The translations under genes were made by a program, and so were the position numbers. A DNA stretch of 64,000 bases from Haemophilus parainfluenzae (GTDB lineage Bacteria > Pseudomonadota > Gammaproteobacteria > Enterobacterales > Pasteurellaceae), in assembly GCF_003252795.1 (NCBI RefSeq), contig NZ_QEPQ01000001.1, forward strand, positions 186,001-250,000. The letters run 5' to 3'. Numbering within the stretch: the first letter of the stretch is position 1; each line of letters begins with the position of its first letter. A model generated the notes under the pieces. It was not told where the DNA came from and made no database searches. It was given only the letters and a program-made list of their open reading frames with translations. Positions 30,200-41,917 of this stretch are shown here, piece by piece.

Positions 30200-31378
30200 A
30201 TGACTATGTTTGTTCAACAACAAAACGCAACACCATCTAATCTTGTGGCGTTCAATTTTCTATTGATTGCCTTTTTAACGGGAATTGCCTCTGCGTTTCA
30301 AACACCGACTTTGAGTTTGTATCTCTCTCAAGAGATTCAAGTTTCGCCTTTTTTTGTGGGCTTATTCTATTCAGTTAATGCCATTATTGGCATTATCTTA
30401 AGCCAAATTCTCGCGAAATATTCTGATAAGCAAGATGACCGTCGCAAAGTGATGATTGTTTGCTGTTTGATTGCTGTGCTTGGCTGTCTGATTTTTGCTT
30501 ATAGCCGAAATTATTATGTGTTGATTATTATCGGTACAACCCTATTAGGATTGGGCTCATCCGCTAATCCACAATCTTTTGCTTTAGCACGAGAATATGC
30601 AGAAAGCAGTCATCGTGAAGCGGTGATGTTCACCACGATTATGCGAACTCAAATCTCATTGGCTTGGATTGTTGGGCCACCGCTTTCTTTTTTCATTGCG
30701 TTAAACTGGGGCTTTGATTACATGTATTTGGTGGCGGGTTCTGCCTTTTTACTTTGTGCAGGCGTCAGCAAATTATTGCCGAAAATTCCTCGCCAAAGTG
30801 CGGTTAAAAATCAAGAGATTTTAGACAATACGCCACCAAGAAAAAGTGTGATTTACTTGTTCATCGCTAACCTATTGCTTTGGACCTGTAACAGCATGTA
30901 TCTCATTAATATGCCATTATTTGTGATTAATGAATTACATTTAAACAAAGAACTGGCAGGGACATTGATGGGGACGGCTGCTGGATTGGAAATTCCTGTG
31001 ATGATTTTTGCGGGCTATCTCACCAAATATTTCAGTAAAAAGCGCTTGATGATGATTGCTTTAGTTTCAGGCCTTGCTTTTTATTCAAGTTTATTATTTG
31101 CGGAGCAAACTTGGCAGCTTATCGGATTACAAATGCTTAATGCGATTTTTATTGGTATTACTGCTACCATTGGCATGGTGTATTTCCAAGATTTAATGCC
31201 GACTAAAATGGGCACAGCCACTACGCTATTCAGTAATGCAGCCAAAAGTAGTTGGATTATTGGTGGACCGATTGCGGGTATTATTGCGGAAATTTGGCAC
31301 TACAACTCTGTTTTTTATGTCGCTGTGGCACTAATTTTTATCAGCGTAGGCTGTATGTGGAAAGTCAAATCAGTTTAA
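30200..31378 (+). CDS. Set-family MFS sugar transporter
   Basis: A 392-residue, 12-helix MFS protein strongly resembling E. coli SetA/SetB sugar efflux transporters: TPTLSLYLS and FVGLFYSVNAIIGI in the N-half, SFALAREYAESS, SLAWIVGPPLSF, and LAGTLMGTAAGLEIPVMIFAGY in the C-half. Known Set proteins export glucosides, lactose and other sugars. Its place next to the sucrose hydrolase suggests export of excess or analog sugar, or possibly uptake; direction cannot be read from sequence. The start is probably this ATG, or the one two codons later. Confidence 0.85.
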   Translation: MTMFVQQQNATPSNLVAFNFLLIAFLTGIASAFQTPTLSLYLSQEIQVSPFFVGLFYSVNAIIGIILSQILAKYSDKQDDRRKVMIVCCLIAVLGCLIFAYSRNYYVLIIIGTTLLGLGSSANPQSFALAREYAESSHREAVMFTTIMRTQISLAWIVGPPLSFFIALNWGFDYMYLVAGSAFLLCAGVSKLLPKIPRQSAVKNQEILDNTPPRKSVIYLFIANLLLWTCNSMYLINMPLFVINELHLNKELAGTLMGTAAGLEIPVMIFAGYLTKYFSKKRLMMIALVSGLAFYSSLLFAEQTWQLIGLQMLNAIFIGITATIGMVYFQDLMPTKMGTATTLFSNAAKSSWIIGGPIAGIIAEIWHYNSVFYVAVALIFISVGCMWKVKSV

Positions 31379-31384
31379 TGAAAA

Positions 31385-31420
31385 TAAAAAAGTGCGGTCA
31401 ATTTTGACCGCACTTTTACT
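31385..31420. terminator. Bidirectional uptake-sequence terminator between the Set-type gene and pgi
   Basis: AAGTGCGGTC and GACCGCACTT with A and T flanks, between converging genes. Confidence 0.85.
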
Positions 31421-31430
31421 TTATATTATC

Positions 31431-33092
<1,662 letters not shown>

Positions 33093-33136
33093 TTAAAAAT
33101 TGAATTCTTTACATTTTTGCTTTCTTGCAAAAACAA

Positions 33137-34219
33137 TTAATCGACATATTCTGTTATAACACGCGGGGTTAATTTTGTAATCAATTCATAGCTTAAAATA
33201 CCACTGTATTTAGCTACCGTTTCAATTGGTAATTCCTTACCCCATAAAATCACTTCATCACCAACTTTATCTTGGCTATCAGCGCCTAAGTCTACCGTTA
33301 GCATATCCATTGAGACGCGACCGACAATAGGAACAATACGACCATTTAGATAAACTGGTGTACCTTCCGGCACATCACGCGGATATCCATCACCGTATCC
33401 AATAGCGACAACACCAATTTTGGTATCTTTCGGACTGGTCCAAATGCCACCATAGCCAACAGGTTCACCTTTTTTATGTTCTCGCACCGCAAGCAATGAA
33501 GAAGTTAAGTTCATCACGGGGATTAAACCAAATTCAGCACCGACAGTATCCGTTGGTGAAATGCCGTACATAATAATCCCTGGTCGAATACAATCTAAAT
33601 GTGCTTCAGGCCAGAATAAAATCCCGCCCGATGCCGCAATGGTTCTTTCTCCACCTTTATCTTTTGTCGCTTGAAGGAAACGATCAAGCTGGACTTGAGT
33701 GTAATCAGAATCTAATTCATCTGCTCGACTAAAATGGCTGACAAAACCTAAGTGCGGTTGAATTTGAGGGAGTTTTTTCAGCTCTTGATAAAAATAGTCC
33801 ACTTCATCAAGCGACACACCTAAACGGTGCATCCCCGTATCAATCTTCAACCAGACTTTGATTGGACTTGGTACCACAGCTCGTTTTAATGCTTCAAGCT
33901 GTTCACGGTTATGTACCACCGTTTCAATGTTATTTACCGCAATAATCGGTAAGTCTTTTTCATCAAAGAATCCTTCTAGTAATAAGATCGGTTTGATAAT
34001 ACCGTTAGAGCGTAACGATAACGCCTCTTCTAAACGCGCTACGGCAAAGCAATCTACCATGCTTTCTAAAGCAGATGAAACAAATACCACGCCATGACCA
34101 TATGCGTTTGCTTTTACCACTGCAATAATTTTGCTATGTGGCGCTTTTTCTTTAATAACTTGTAAATTATGTTTTAAGGCAAGCGAACTGATTTTCGCTG
34201 TTGCCGGTTTTACGTTCAT
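33137..34219 (-). CDS. alr: Alanine racemase
   Basis: PLP enzyme making D-alanine for peptidoglycan. 360 residues. The PLP lysine lies in AVVKANAYGHG (Lys36). The C-terminal beta domain carries VGRVSMDMLTVDLG. It lies 23 nt downstream of dnaB and upstream of pgi on the same strand, an order I recall from H. influenzae. Confidence 0.96.
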   Translation of the reverse strand: MNVKPATAKISSLALKHNLQVIKEKAPHSKIIAVVKANAYGHGVVFVSSALESMVDCFAVARLEEALSLRSNGIIKPILLLEGFFDEKDLPIIAVNNIETVVHNREQLEALKRAVVPSPIKVWLKIDTGMHRLGVSLDEVDYFYQELKKLPQIQPHLGFVSHFSRADELDSDYTQVQLDRFLQATKDKGGERTIAASGGILFWPEAHLDCIRPGIIMYGISPTDTVGAEFGLIPVMNLTSSLLAVREHKKGEPVGYGGIWTSPKDTKIGVVAIGYGDGYPRDVPEGTPVYLNGRIVPIVGRVSMDMLTVDLGADSQDKVGDEVILWGKELPIETVAKYSGILSYELITKLTPRVITEYVD

Positions 34220-34242
34220 TTTTCTAATCCGTTCTATCTTGC

Positions 34243-35649
34243 CTAATAATCATCTCTGTATTCACGCTGTTCGGCAAGGTTATCAAAGCGTGAGAATTGA
34301 CCGTTAAATGCTAAACGTACACGACCAATCGGACCGTTACGTTGTTTACCAATAATAATTTCAGCCACCCCTTTATCTTCAGAATTCTCGTTATACACTT
34401 CGTCACGATAAATAAACATAATCAAATCAGCATCCTGCTCAATAGAGCCAGATTCACGCAAGTCTGAGTTTACCGGACGTTTATCTGCACGTTGTTCCAA
34501 AGTACGGTTAAGCTGGGAAAGCGCAATCACTGGAACCTCTAATTCTTTCGCTAATGCTTTTAAAGAACGAGAAATCTCAGCAATCTCTAAGGTACGGTTA
34601 TCTGAAAATGCGGGCGCGCGCATTAATTGAAGGTAATCCACCATAATCATGCTCAATCCACCATTTTCGCGATACACACGACGTGCGCGAGAACGCAATT
34701 CTGTTGGGGTTAACCCCGATGAATCATCAATATAAAGATTGTTTTTTTGCTTAAACATCCCAAACACGCTGGCAATTTTGCTCCATTCTGCTTCTTCCAA
34801 GTTTTGGCCAGTACGAATTTTGGTTTGGTCCACGCGAGCGAGAGAGGCAATCATACGCATCATGATTTGTTCAGCCGGCATCTCTAAACTGAATACTAAT
34901 ACTGGCTTATCACTTGCCATAGCAGCGTTTTCACAAAGGTTCATTGCAAACGTGGTTTTACCCATGGAAGGACGCGCCGCCACAATAATGAGGTCTGAAG
35001 GCTGTAAACCAGCTGTTTTCTTGTCTAAATCAACAAAGCCTGTTGTGACCCCTGTCACACCGTTATGATTTTCAAGCTTACCTAAAGTTTCAATTCGAGC
35101 GATGGTGCTTTCCAATACGCTGAGCACGTTTTGTGGTCCTTCTGTTGAAGAACTTCGTTTTTCAGCGATCGCAAACACTTCTCTTTCGGCTTCATCCAAC
35201 ACCATCTTGATGTCTTTGCCTTTGGGCGAATAACTGTTTTCTGCAATACGATTCCCTACGGCAATAAGCTCACGCAAAATCGCTTTTTCACGTACGATCT
35301 CTGCATAGGCCAAAATATTAATAGCATTTGGGGTGTTATTAGAAAGATCAGCGAGATAAGCAAAACCGCCTACGGAATCACTGATACCTTTGGCTTTAAG
35401 GGCTTGATCAAGGGTGATTAAATCAATCGGCGTTTGGTTACGCATTAATTCTTCCATAGTTTGGAAGATTGCTTTATGTGCAAACGTGTAAAAATCCTCA
35501 GCGATCACTCTTTCTGCAATACCATCCCAATGTTGATTACTCAACATGATGCCGCCAAGAACGGCTTGTTCAGCTTCAGTAGAATGAGGCGGGATGCTAA
35601 CTTGTTCAGTTTTCTGATCGGAAGATTGGATTTGTCGTTGTGATGCCAT
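34243..35649 (-). CDS. dnaB: Replicative DNA helicase DnaB
   Basis: Hexameric 5'-3' helicase at the replication fork, 468 residues. N-terminal helical domain (PPHSTEAEQAVLGGIML), linker, and RecA-like domain with Walker A ARPSMGKTTFAMN, Walker B IMVDYLQLM and the arginine-finger region near the C-terminus. No intein is present. Confidence 0.97.
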   Translation of the reverse strand: MASQRQIQSSDQKTEQVSIPPHSTEAEQAVLGGIMLSNQHWDGIAERVIAEDFYTFAHKAIFQTMEELMRNQTPIDLITLDQALKAKGISDSVGGFAYLADLSNNTPNAINILAYAEIVREKAILRELIAVGNRIAENSYSPKGKDIKMVLDEAEREVFAIAEKRSSSTEGPQNVLSVLESTIARIETLGKLENHNGVTGVTTGFVDLDKKTAGLQPSDLIIVAARPSMGKTTFAMNLCENAAMASDKPVLVFSLEMPAEQIMMRMIASLARVDQTKIRTGQNLEEAEWSKIASVFGMFKQKNNLYIDDSSGLTPTELRSRARRVYRENGGLSMIMVDYLQLMRAPAFSDNRTLEIAEISRSLKALAKELEVPVIALSQLNRTLEQRADKRPVNSDLRESGSIEQDADLIMFIYRDEVYNENSEDKGVAEIIIGKQRNGPIGRVRLAFNGQFSRFDNLAEQREYRDDY

Positions 35650-35748
35650 AAGGATTTCAATTTAAACTAAAGGACTGTGCTTATGATACCGCAAATACGA
35701 GGTGGTTTTAAGAAAAAAGTGCGGTCAATATTTTCAATATTTTAGACA

Positions 35749-35777
35749 TAAAAAAACGGTGGAAAAATCCACCGCTC
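35749..35777 (-). terminator. Intrinsic terminator of pykA
   Basis: CGGTGGA and TCCACCG around AAAA. The A7 at 35750-35756 forms the T run on the minus strand. Confidence 0.85.
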
Positions 35778-35798
35778 TTTTTCACTCAGGAATGTTGA

Positions 35799-37235
35799 TT
35801 ATTCAACAGTTAAAGTACGACAAACGTTAGTTGTACCTTCTGATTCATCACCTTGTGTTAATAAAACAAGATCACCTGAAACTAAATAACCTTTTTCTTT
35901 TAATAGGTTAATCGCGGCTTTTGCACCTGCAGAGCTACGAGATTCACCATCAAAATGAACTGGTGTTACACCACGGTATAATGCGCAACGGTTTAATGTT
36001 TCTTGAACACGAGAAAGTGCAAAGATTGGTAAACCTGAGCTAATACGTGACATTAATAATGGTGTACGACCAGAGTGGCTTAATGTAATGATTGCTGCAA
36101 TACCGCTTAAGTGGTTCGCTGCATACATCGCAGACATTGCTACAGATTCTTCAATATCTCTGAACTCACGATCTAAACGGTGATGAGAAACATTGATGCT
36201 AGGCATTTTTTCTGCACCTAAACATACACGCGCCATCGTTGCAACTGTTTCAGCTGGATATTGACCTGCAGCAGTTTCTGCTGAAAGCATTACCGCGTCA
36301 GTACCATCTAATACCGCATTTGCCACGTCCATCACTTCTGCACGAGTTGGCATTGGGTTGCTGATCATTGACTCCATCATTTGAGTTGCAGTAATAACCG
36401 CACGATTTAATTGACGTGAACGACGAATTAATTTTTTCTGTACGCCAACCAATTCTGGGTCACCAATTTCAACACCTAAGTCACCACGCGCAACCATAAT
36501 TACATCAGAAGCGAGGATGATATCATCCATTGCTGCTTCATCAACGACTGTTTCAGCACGTTCAACTTTAGCAACGATTTTCGCGTCTAAACCTGCTTGT
36601 TTTGCTAATTCACGCGCATAGTTTAAATCTGCACTTGAACGAGGGAAAGATACAGCTAAGTAATCTACACCAATACGTGCAGCTGTGATGATATCTGCTT
36701 TATCTTTTTCAGTTAATGCGTCTGCAGATAAACCACCACCTAATTTGTTGATCCCTTTATTGTTTGATAACGGACCACCAACTGTCACTTCAGTAAATAC
36801 TTTTGCACCGTCAGTAGAAAGAACTTTTAATTGAACACGGCCATCATCTAATAAAAGAATATCGCCTGGCACAACATCTTGTGGAAGTGTTTTATAGTCT
36901 AAACCAACGGCTTCTTGATTACCTTCACCTTTTGGTAATTCCGCATCAAGAATAAATTTATCACCAACATTTAAGAAAATTTTGCCGTCTTTAAAAGTAG
37001 AAACACGAATTTTAGGACCTTGTAAGTCACCTAAAATTGCCACGGTTTTACCTAATTTTTTCGCGATCGCACGAACACGCTCAGCACGCTCAATATGATC
37101 ATCTGGTGTACCGTGAGAAAAGTTCATACGTACAACATTAGCACCTGCTGCGATAATTTTTTCAAGATTGTTATCGCGGTCTGTTGCTGGACCCATTGTA
37201 CATACAATCTTCGTTCTTCTTAATTTTCTAGACAT
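35799..37235 (-). CDS. pykA: Pyruvate kinase
   Basis: Makes pyruvate and ATP from phosphoenolpyruvate. 478 residues, PykA-type. N-terminal [13 protein letters not shown], the catalytic-domain signature with the active-site Lys (AKVERAE), [11 protein letters not shown], and the C-terminal allosteric domain. A strong promoter lies 80-108 nt upstream of the start. Confidence 0.96.
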   Translation of the reverse strand: MSRKLRRTKIVCTMGPATDRDNNLEKIIAAGANVVRMNFSHGTPDDHIERAERVRAIAKKLGKTVAILGDLQGPKIRVSTFKDGKIFLNVGDKFILDAELPKGEGNQEAVGLDYKTLPQDVVPGDILLLDDGRVQLKVLSTDGAKVFTEVTVGGPLSNNKGINKLGGGLSADALTEKDKADIITAARIGVDYLAVSFPRSSADLNYARELAKQAGLDAKIVAKVERAETVVDEAAMDDIILASDVIMVARGDLGVEIGDPELVGVQKKLIRRSRQLNRAVITATQMMESMISNPMPTRAEVMDVANAVLDGTDAVMLSAETAAGQYPAETVATMARVCLGAEKMPSINVSHHRLDREFRDIEESVAMSAMYAANHLSGIAAIITLSHSGRTPLLMSRISSGLPIFALSRVQETLNRCALYRGVTPVHFDGESRSSAGAKAAINLLKEKGYLVSGDLVLLTQGDESEGTTNVCRTLTVE

Positions 37236-37314
37236 TATCTAAACTCCACAAATGGTTACAATTTACTAAAGCTCTTTTTAAATTTCGGCTCATCCGAGAT
37301 AAAAAACGCTGCGC

Positions 37315-37343
37315 ATTATACGCTTAAACCTGCATAAAATCAA
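37315..37343 (-). promoter_or_regulatory. Strong sigma-70 promoter of pykA
   Basis: On the minus strand: TTGATT (37343-37338), 17-nt spacer, perfect TATAAT (37320-37315). Confidence 0.75.
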
Positions 37344-37418
37344 AATAACTACTGAGACTTTTTAAATCAATTTTTGGTTATTTTTTTAGCAGCTAAATTT
37401 AACTTAAAACAAATCCTC

Positions 37419-37447
37419 TTGTTTTCATCCTCAAAACTGTTTATCAT
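37419..37447 (+). promoter_or_regulatory. Promoter of tRNA-Val
   Basis: TTGTTT (37419-37424), 17-nt spacer, TATCAT (37442-37447). It ends 16 nt before the mature tRNA 5' end. Confidence 0.65.
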
Positions 37448-37463
37448 CTGCCACATCTTTTAC

Positions 37464-37540
37464 GCGACTATAGCTCAGTTGGTTAGAGCACCACCTTGAC
37501 ATGGTGGGGGTCACTGGTTCGAGTCCAGCTAGTCGCACCA
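37464..37540 (+). tRNA. tRNA-Val (anticodon GAC)
   Basis: A 77-nt cloverleaf: acceptor GCGACTA/TAGTCGC, D arm GCTC...GAGC, anticodon stem CCACC/GGTGG with loop TTGACAT (anticodon 37498-37500), T loop TTCGAGT, and encoded CCA end. A single gene with its own terminator. Confidence 0.97.
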
Positions 37541-37546
37541 TCTTGC

Positions 37547-37577
37547 AATCCCAAGCTTTTTAGCTTGGGATTTTTTC
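37547..37577 (+). terminator. Intrinsic terminator of tRNA-Val
   Basis: AATCCCAAGCT and AGCTTGGGATT form an 11-bp perfect stem with a TTTT loop and T6 tail, 7 nt after the CCA end. Confidence 0.9.
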
Positions 37578-37632
37578 TTTTTATCCCTACTTAATTTGAA
37601 TGGATACTTTCTGAACGAATCACCCGTACAAA

Positions 37633-37647
37633 TGAAAATAATTTTCA
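37633..37647. promoter_or_regulatory. Fur box upstream of the TonB-dependent receptor gene
   Basis: TGAAAATAATTTTCA, a perfect palindrome differing from the 7-1-7 Fur consensus at two symmetric positions, directly before the -35 element. Confidence 0.75.
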
Positions 37648-37676
37648 TTGATCAACGAAAACGTTTTCGCTATACT
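37648..37676 (+). promoter_or_regulatory. Promoter of the siderophore receptor gene, with palindromic operator in the spacer
   Basis: TTGATC (37648-37653), 17-nt spacer, TATACT (37671-37676). The spacer contains the perfect 14-bp palindrome CGAAAACGTTTTCG (37656-37669), which resembles operators of LacI/PurR-type regulators. Confidence 0.65.
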
Positions 37677-37710
37677 TGCGCCTCTTTTATTATCTATCGG
37701 GATAGCGATT

Positions 37711-39954
37711 ATGAATTTTAAATTAAGCCTCATTTCAACCGCACTTTTAACCAGTTTTTCTGTTTCGGCATTTGCGGAAACTGAACAACCTGTAAAAGCA
37801 AACACTGAAACGCTTGAACAAATTAATGTTCAAGATACAGGTATTAAACAAAATGGTTATCAAACAACAGGGACATCCGTTGTATCAAAAGCTGAAGTGC
37901 CTGTATTCGATACGCCAAATACTGTCAATATCCTTTCGACTAAATTATTAGAAGATCGTAAACCTGAATCACTCATTGATGCGCTTTATAACGTCAGTGG
38001 TGTAAGCCAAGCCAATACGCTAGGTGGTATGTTTGATGCCATCCAAAAACGTGGTTTTGGTGGAAACCGTGACAACTCGATTATGCGTAACGGTTTACAA
38101 GCCGGCCCAGCAAAAAACTTTAGCGCGACAACTGAAACCGTTGAAGTGTTAAAAGGGCCTGCATCTGTACTTTACGGTATTCAAGATCCTGGTGGTGTGG
38201 TTAATATCATTACTAAAAAACCACAACAAACACCTCGCTATATCATTGGTGGAACTTTAGGTAATCATAGCCTATGGGGAACACAATTAGATTTCACTGG
38301 TGGCTTAGGAAATGGTTTTGCTTACCGCTTTATCTATGACAAACAAGAAAAAGACTACTGGCGTAATTTTGGTAAAGTGAAGAATACCACTTACGCACCA
38401 TCACTTTCTTGGGAAAATGATAAAACTAAAGTGCTTCTTTCTTATGAACATAAAGATATTCTTGAGCCATTTGATCGTGGTACAAATCTTTTAACGGCAA
38501 CGAATGCATTACCGGATATCCCTGTATCACGTCGTTTAGATGAGCCGAATAATGAAACAACCGCAAAAACCGATAATATCGATTTCAAAATTGAACACAA
38601 ATTAAGTGACGGTTGGAAATTAAATGCGGGTTACAGCTATGCTCGTTATAAATATTTCTATAACCAAGCACGTATTACAAATATCAATGTTAAAGATGTT
38701 GCGATCCCTGCTATTAAAAATAAAAAGGGCGAGATTACCTCTCCAGAATTAAGCGCTCGTCATGTACGCCGAGCTATTGAGCAACAACAAGGCGATCAAC
38801 GTGTTCATAGTGGCACATTAAATATCGTCGGTGAATTTGGTATTGGTGATATTGCCAACCGTTTTGTAGCCGGTGTGGATGTTATGCGTAATATTCGTGA
38901 TATTGGACCTATTTATAACCAAGGTATCATGAGTTCTGATATCAATATCGATCATCCAAATTATACCAATCCGGTTGCTGAACATAAAAACGGTAACGGC
39001 AACGCTTACCAATATAACCATCTCAAAACCGTTGGTGTTTATATTCAAGATACCGCTTACTTTACCGATAACTTTATCATGACTGGTGGTTTACGTTATG
39101 AGTACTTTGATCAATTTGCGGGACGTCATTGTTTAAATGCTGCAAACTGTAAAAAAGGCCAAAATCTAACAAGAACAGGAAATACTGATCAGCACGATGG
39201 TAAATTATTGTATCAATTAGGTGCCGTATATAAATTTACGCCACATATTGCGACATTTGCTAACTACGCTGAGTCTTTCCGTCCACAAATGAGTGTTGCA
39301 ACACCTGTTAGCGGTGATTTAAAACCAGAACAAGGTAAATCTTTTGAAATTGGTGCAAAATACGAAAACTCTGGCTTCAATGCGACACTTGCATTATTCA
39401 ATATCACCAAACGTAATGTAGCTGAGGCCGTTGGTTCGGGTTCAAGTGCGCAGCTAAATATTGTGGGCAAACAACGTTCTCGCGGTGTGGAATTCGATCT
39501 TAATGGTCAAGTTACTGATAACCTAAGTGTAGCGGCTAACTATACATACACTAAAGTAAAATCACTTGAAAATGAGCTTTATCCTGATGCGGTAAATCAA
39601 CAACTTTCTGGTGTACCGAAACATCAAGCTTCTCTATTCTTAGCTTATAACATAGGTGAATTTGATTTTGGTAACATCCGTGTTGGTGGCGGTGCTCGTT
39701 ATTTAGGTTCTTGGCATGCTTATAACAGTGATTACACCAAAGCATACAAATTACCTCATGCCGTGGTATATGATGCCTTTATTGCTTACGACACCAAAAT
39801 CTCTGGCAAGAAAGTGTCTTTCCAACTTAACGGTAAAAACTTAACAGATAAAACTTACTATCCATCTACCTCTGGTAACGCAACAAACACGTTAATCCCT
39901 GTTGCGTTAGGTTATGGACGTGAATTTATCTTCAACACGAAAGTTGAGTTTTAA
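37711..39954 (+). CDS. TonB-dependent siderophore receptor
   Basis: Outer membrane ferric-siderophore receptor of the FhuE/FpvA type, 747 residues. Signal peptide cleaved after SVSAFA, a TonB-box-like start region, a plug domain ([28 protein letters not shown]), a 22-strand barrel, and a C-terminal strand ending in Phe (TKVEF). The ATG at 37711 was chosen because it starts a proper signal peptide. The frame opens 21 codons earlier within the promoter. A Fur box confirms iron regulation. Ligand unknown. It is next to an SbmA/YddA-like ABC protein, the same pairing I recall as HI1466/HI1467 in H. influenzae, where the receptor is disrupted. Here it is intact. Confidence 0.9.
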   Translation: MNFKLSLISTALLTSFSVSAFAETEQPVKANTETLEQINVQDTGIKQNGYQTTGTSVVSKAEVPVFDTPNTVNILSTKLLEDRKPESLIDALYNVSGVSQANTLGGMFDAIQKRGFGGNRDNSIMRNGLQAGPAKNFSATTETVEVLKGPASVLYGIQDPGGVVNIITKKPQQTPRYIIGGTLGNHSLWGTQLDFTGGLGNGFAYRFIYDKQEKDYWRNFGKVKNTTYAPSLSWENDKTKVLLSYEHKDILEPFDRGTNLLTATNALPDIPVSRRLDEPNNETTAKTDNIDFKIEHKLSDGWKLNAGYSYARYKYFYNQARITNINVKDVAIPAIKNKKGEITSPELSARHVRRAIEQQQGDQRVHSGTLNIVGEFGIGDIANRFVAGVDVMRNIRDIGPIYNQGIMSSDINIDHPNYTNPVAEHKNGNGNAYQYNHLKTVGVYIQDTAYFTDNFIMTGGLRYEYFDQFAGRHCLNAANCKKGQNLTRTGNTDQHDGKLLYQLGAVYKFTPHIATFANYAESFRPQMSVATPVSGDLKPEQGKSFEIGAKYENSGFNATLALFNITKRNVAEAVGSGSSAQLNIVGKQRSRGVEFDLNGQVTDNLSVAANYTYTKVKSLENELYPDAVNQQLSGVPKHQASLFLAYNIGEFDFGNIRVGGGARYLGSWHAYNSDYTKAYKLPHAVVYDAFIAYDTKISGKKVSFQLNGKNLTDKTYYPSTSGNATNTLIPVALGYGREFIFNTKVEF

Positions 39955-39968
39955 TTGAGCGCACAATA

Positions 39969-39996
39969 TTAGGGCGAATATTTCGCCCTTTTTTCG
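39969..39996 (+). terminator. Intrinsic terminator after the siderophore receptor gene
   Basis: AGGGCGAA and TTCGCCCT with loop TAT, then T6. It lies 23 nt before the next start, so the ABC gene may depend on readthrough. Confidence 0.8.
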
Positions 39997-40018
39997 TTTT
40001 TTACTTTATGGATAATCA

Positions 40019-41779
40019 ATGAATTGGCAAACTGAACTTAACTCAAGTTTAAGCTGGATTTTGACCGCACTTTTCTGGGTAGTTTTATGCTTTAGCATGG
40101 TGATGATAGCACTAAAGCAAACCACATTTGGTCAAAAGTTTTGGCATATTGCATCCCCTTCGATTGATCGAAGTAACAGCATCAAAATAATCCTTATGCT
40201 ATTGGTGTTGTTTACCATGATTTTATTAGAAGTACGCTTCAGTGTTCTCAATTCTTTTTTCTACAATGGGCTTTATAGCTCCATGCAGGAATTAGATGCG
40301 GATAAGTTTTGGTTCTTTGCAAAACTGAATGCCCTCTTAGTATTGGTACAAGTTATCCACTCCATCGCCGATTATTTCTTGCAGCAAGTATTTGAAATTC
40401 GTTGGTTGGAAAGCTTAAATAAAGTCCTTGTTAAACGCTGGTTAGAAAATAAAAAATACTATCGTCTTAAATACGAAAAAGAGCTACCCGATAATATTGA
40501 CCAACGTATTGAACAAGATGCTCGTGAATTCATCAGTAGCACTGTCACTATTGTACGTGGCATGATTAATTCTGTTCTGACCACCATTGAATTTACTATC
40601 ATCCTTTGGTCTCTTTCTGGCGTGTTAAGTCTTTTCGGATTAAATATCGAAAAAGGTGTTGTCTTCTTTATTTACGCCTTTATTATCCTCGCAACGTTAA
40701 TGTCTGTTTGGATTGGTCACCCTTTGATCAAGTTAAACTTTAACAAAGAAAAACTTAATGGTGACTATCGTTATTCTTTAATTCGAGTGCGAGATAATGC
40801 GGAAAGTATCGCGTTCTATCAAGGTGAATTGCAAGAACAACATTTATTGAAAAACAAATTTGCTCAAATCATTCATAACCGTTGGGCAATTGTATTGAGA
40901 ATGCTGGGATTAGACGGCTTTAATGGAAGTGTCACGCGTGTTGCAAAACTCTTGCCGTTAATGCTGCAAGCCCCTCGTTTTTTCACTGGACAAATCAAAC
41001 TGGGCGATATGCACCAAACTGTGCAAGCATTTAACCGATTAATGACAGCACTTTCTTTCTTCCGTTTGTTCTATGAAGAATTTACACTCTACCAAGCGCG
41101 TTTAAATCGTCTTTATGGTTTTATGACTAAGTTGGATGAATTAGATCATTCAGAGGTTCATCAACCCATGAAATGTTCTAACCGTGTTGCATTGTCAAAC
41201 TTTGGTATTAAAGATGAGCAAGGTAGATTGTTGCTTAATAACTTAGATATTGAATTAAAAAATGGTGATGCTTTATTAATTCAAGGTCCATCTGGCACAG
41301 GGAAAACATCTCTATTAAAAGCGATGGCGGGGATTTATCCTTTTGAGACTGTTGGTCTGGTGGAACATCCTTGTGTGACCAGTTTATTCTTACCGCAGCG
41401 TCCTTATATGCCACAAGGTACGCTACGTGAAGCGATTTGCTATCCGGATATCGATCCTTATCATCCTGAATTGGAAAAAACACTGACTGATTGCTGTTTA
41501 GATAAATATCTTCATAGCCTTGATGTAGAGAACGATTGGCAAGCAATTTTGTCGCCAGGTGAATTACAGCGCGTGGCATTTATTCGGATTTTACTGACGA
41601 AACCTGAAGTGGTCTTTTTAGATGAAACCACATCAGCACTTGATGAGCCAACCGAGTACCTCCTTTATAAAACAATTAAAGAGCGATTACCCAATATGAT
41701 CATTCTGAGCGTGGGTCATCGTGGCACATTGCATCAGTTCCATAATAAGCAACTAGATTTAGCAGTCTGCATCGTCTAA
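40019..41779 (+). CDS. SbmA/YddA-like ABC transporter (fused membrane and ATPase domains)
   Basis: A 586-residue ABC half-transporter. The N-terminal SbmA/BacA-like membrane domain (about 1-370, five to six helices; RWLENKKYYRLKY and NIDQRIEQDAREF are the hallmark of the ABC_membrane_2 family) is followed by an ATPase domain with Walker A GPSGTGKTS, signature LSPGELQRVAF and Walker B VVFLDETTSALD. Relatives move peptides, cobalamin or siderophore-like compounds. Near a siderophore receptor it might import or process the ferric siderophore, but this is inference. Confidence 0.85.
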   Translation: MNWQTELNSSLSWILTALFWVVLCFSMVMIALKQTTFGQKFWHIASPSIDRSNSIKIILMLLVLFTMILLEVRFSVLNSFFYNGLYSSMQELDADKFWFFAKLNALLVLVQVIHSIADYFLQQVFEIRWLESLNKVLVKRWLENKKYYRLKYEKELPDNIDQRIEQDAREFISSTVTIVRGMINSVLTTIEFTIILWSLSGVLSLFGLNIEKGVVFFIYAFIILATLMSVWIGHPLIKLNFNKEKLNGDYRYSLIRVRDNAESIAFYQGELQEQHLLKNKFAQIIHNRWAIVLRMLGLDGFNGSVTRVAKLLPLMLQAPRFFTGQIKLGDMHQTVQAFNRLMTALSFFRLFYEEFTLYQARLNRLYGFMTKLDELDHSEVHQPMKCSNRVALSNFGIKDEQGRLLLNNLDIELKNGDALLIQGPSGTGKTSLLKAMAGIYPFETVGLVEHPCVTSLFLPQRPYMPQGTLREAICYPDIDPYHPELEKTLTDCCLDKYLHSLDVENDWQAILSPGELQRVAFIRILLTKPEVVFLDETTSALDEPTEYLLYKTIKERLPNMIILSVGHRGTLHQFHNKQLDLAVCIV

Positions 41780-41783
41780 ATAA

Positions 41784-41820
41784 TAAAAGGCTAAATTTAT
41801 ATTTAGCCTTTTCTTTTTTT
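41784..41820 (+). terminator. Intrinsic terminator after the ABC gene
   Basis: AAAGGCTAAAT and ATTTAGCCTTT around TTAT, followed by T-rich sequence. Confidence 0.8.
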
Positions 41821-41917
41821 ACTAAATACAATTGAACTTATAAGAAGTCTCTCAAGGCTTGCTACACACCCCAATCCCCCCTATAATTCCCCCAACTTTT
41901 TTAATTTCATTTTCACA

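Noticed and set aside
37648..37710. TTG start 21 codons upstream of the siderophore receptor signal peptide
   Set aside because: It falls on the -35 element, and the downstream ATG starts a proper signal peptide.
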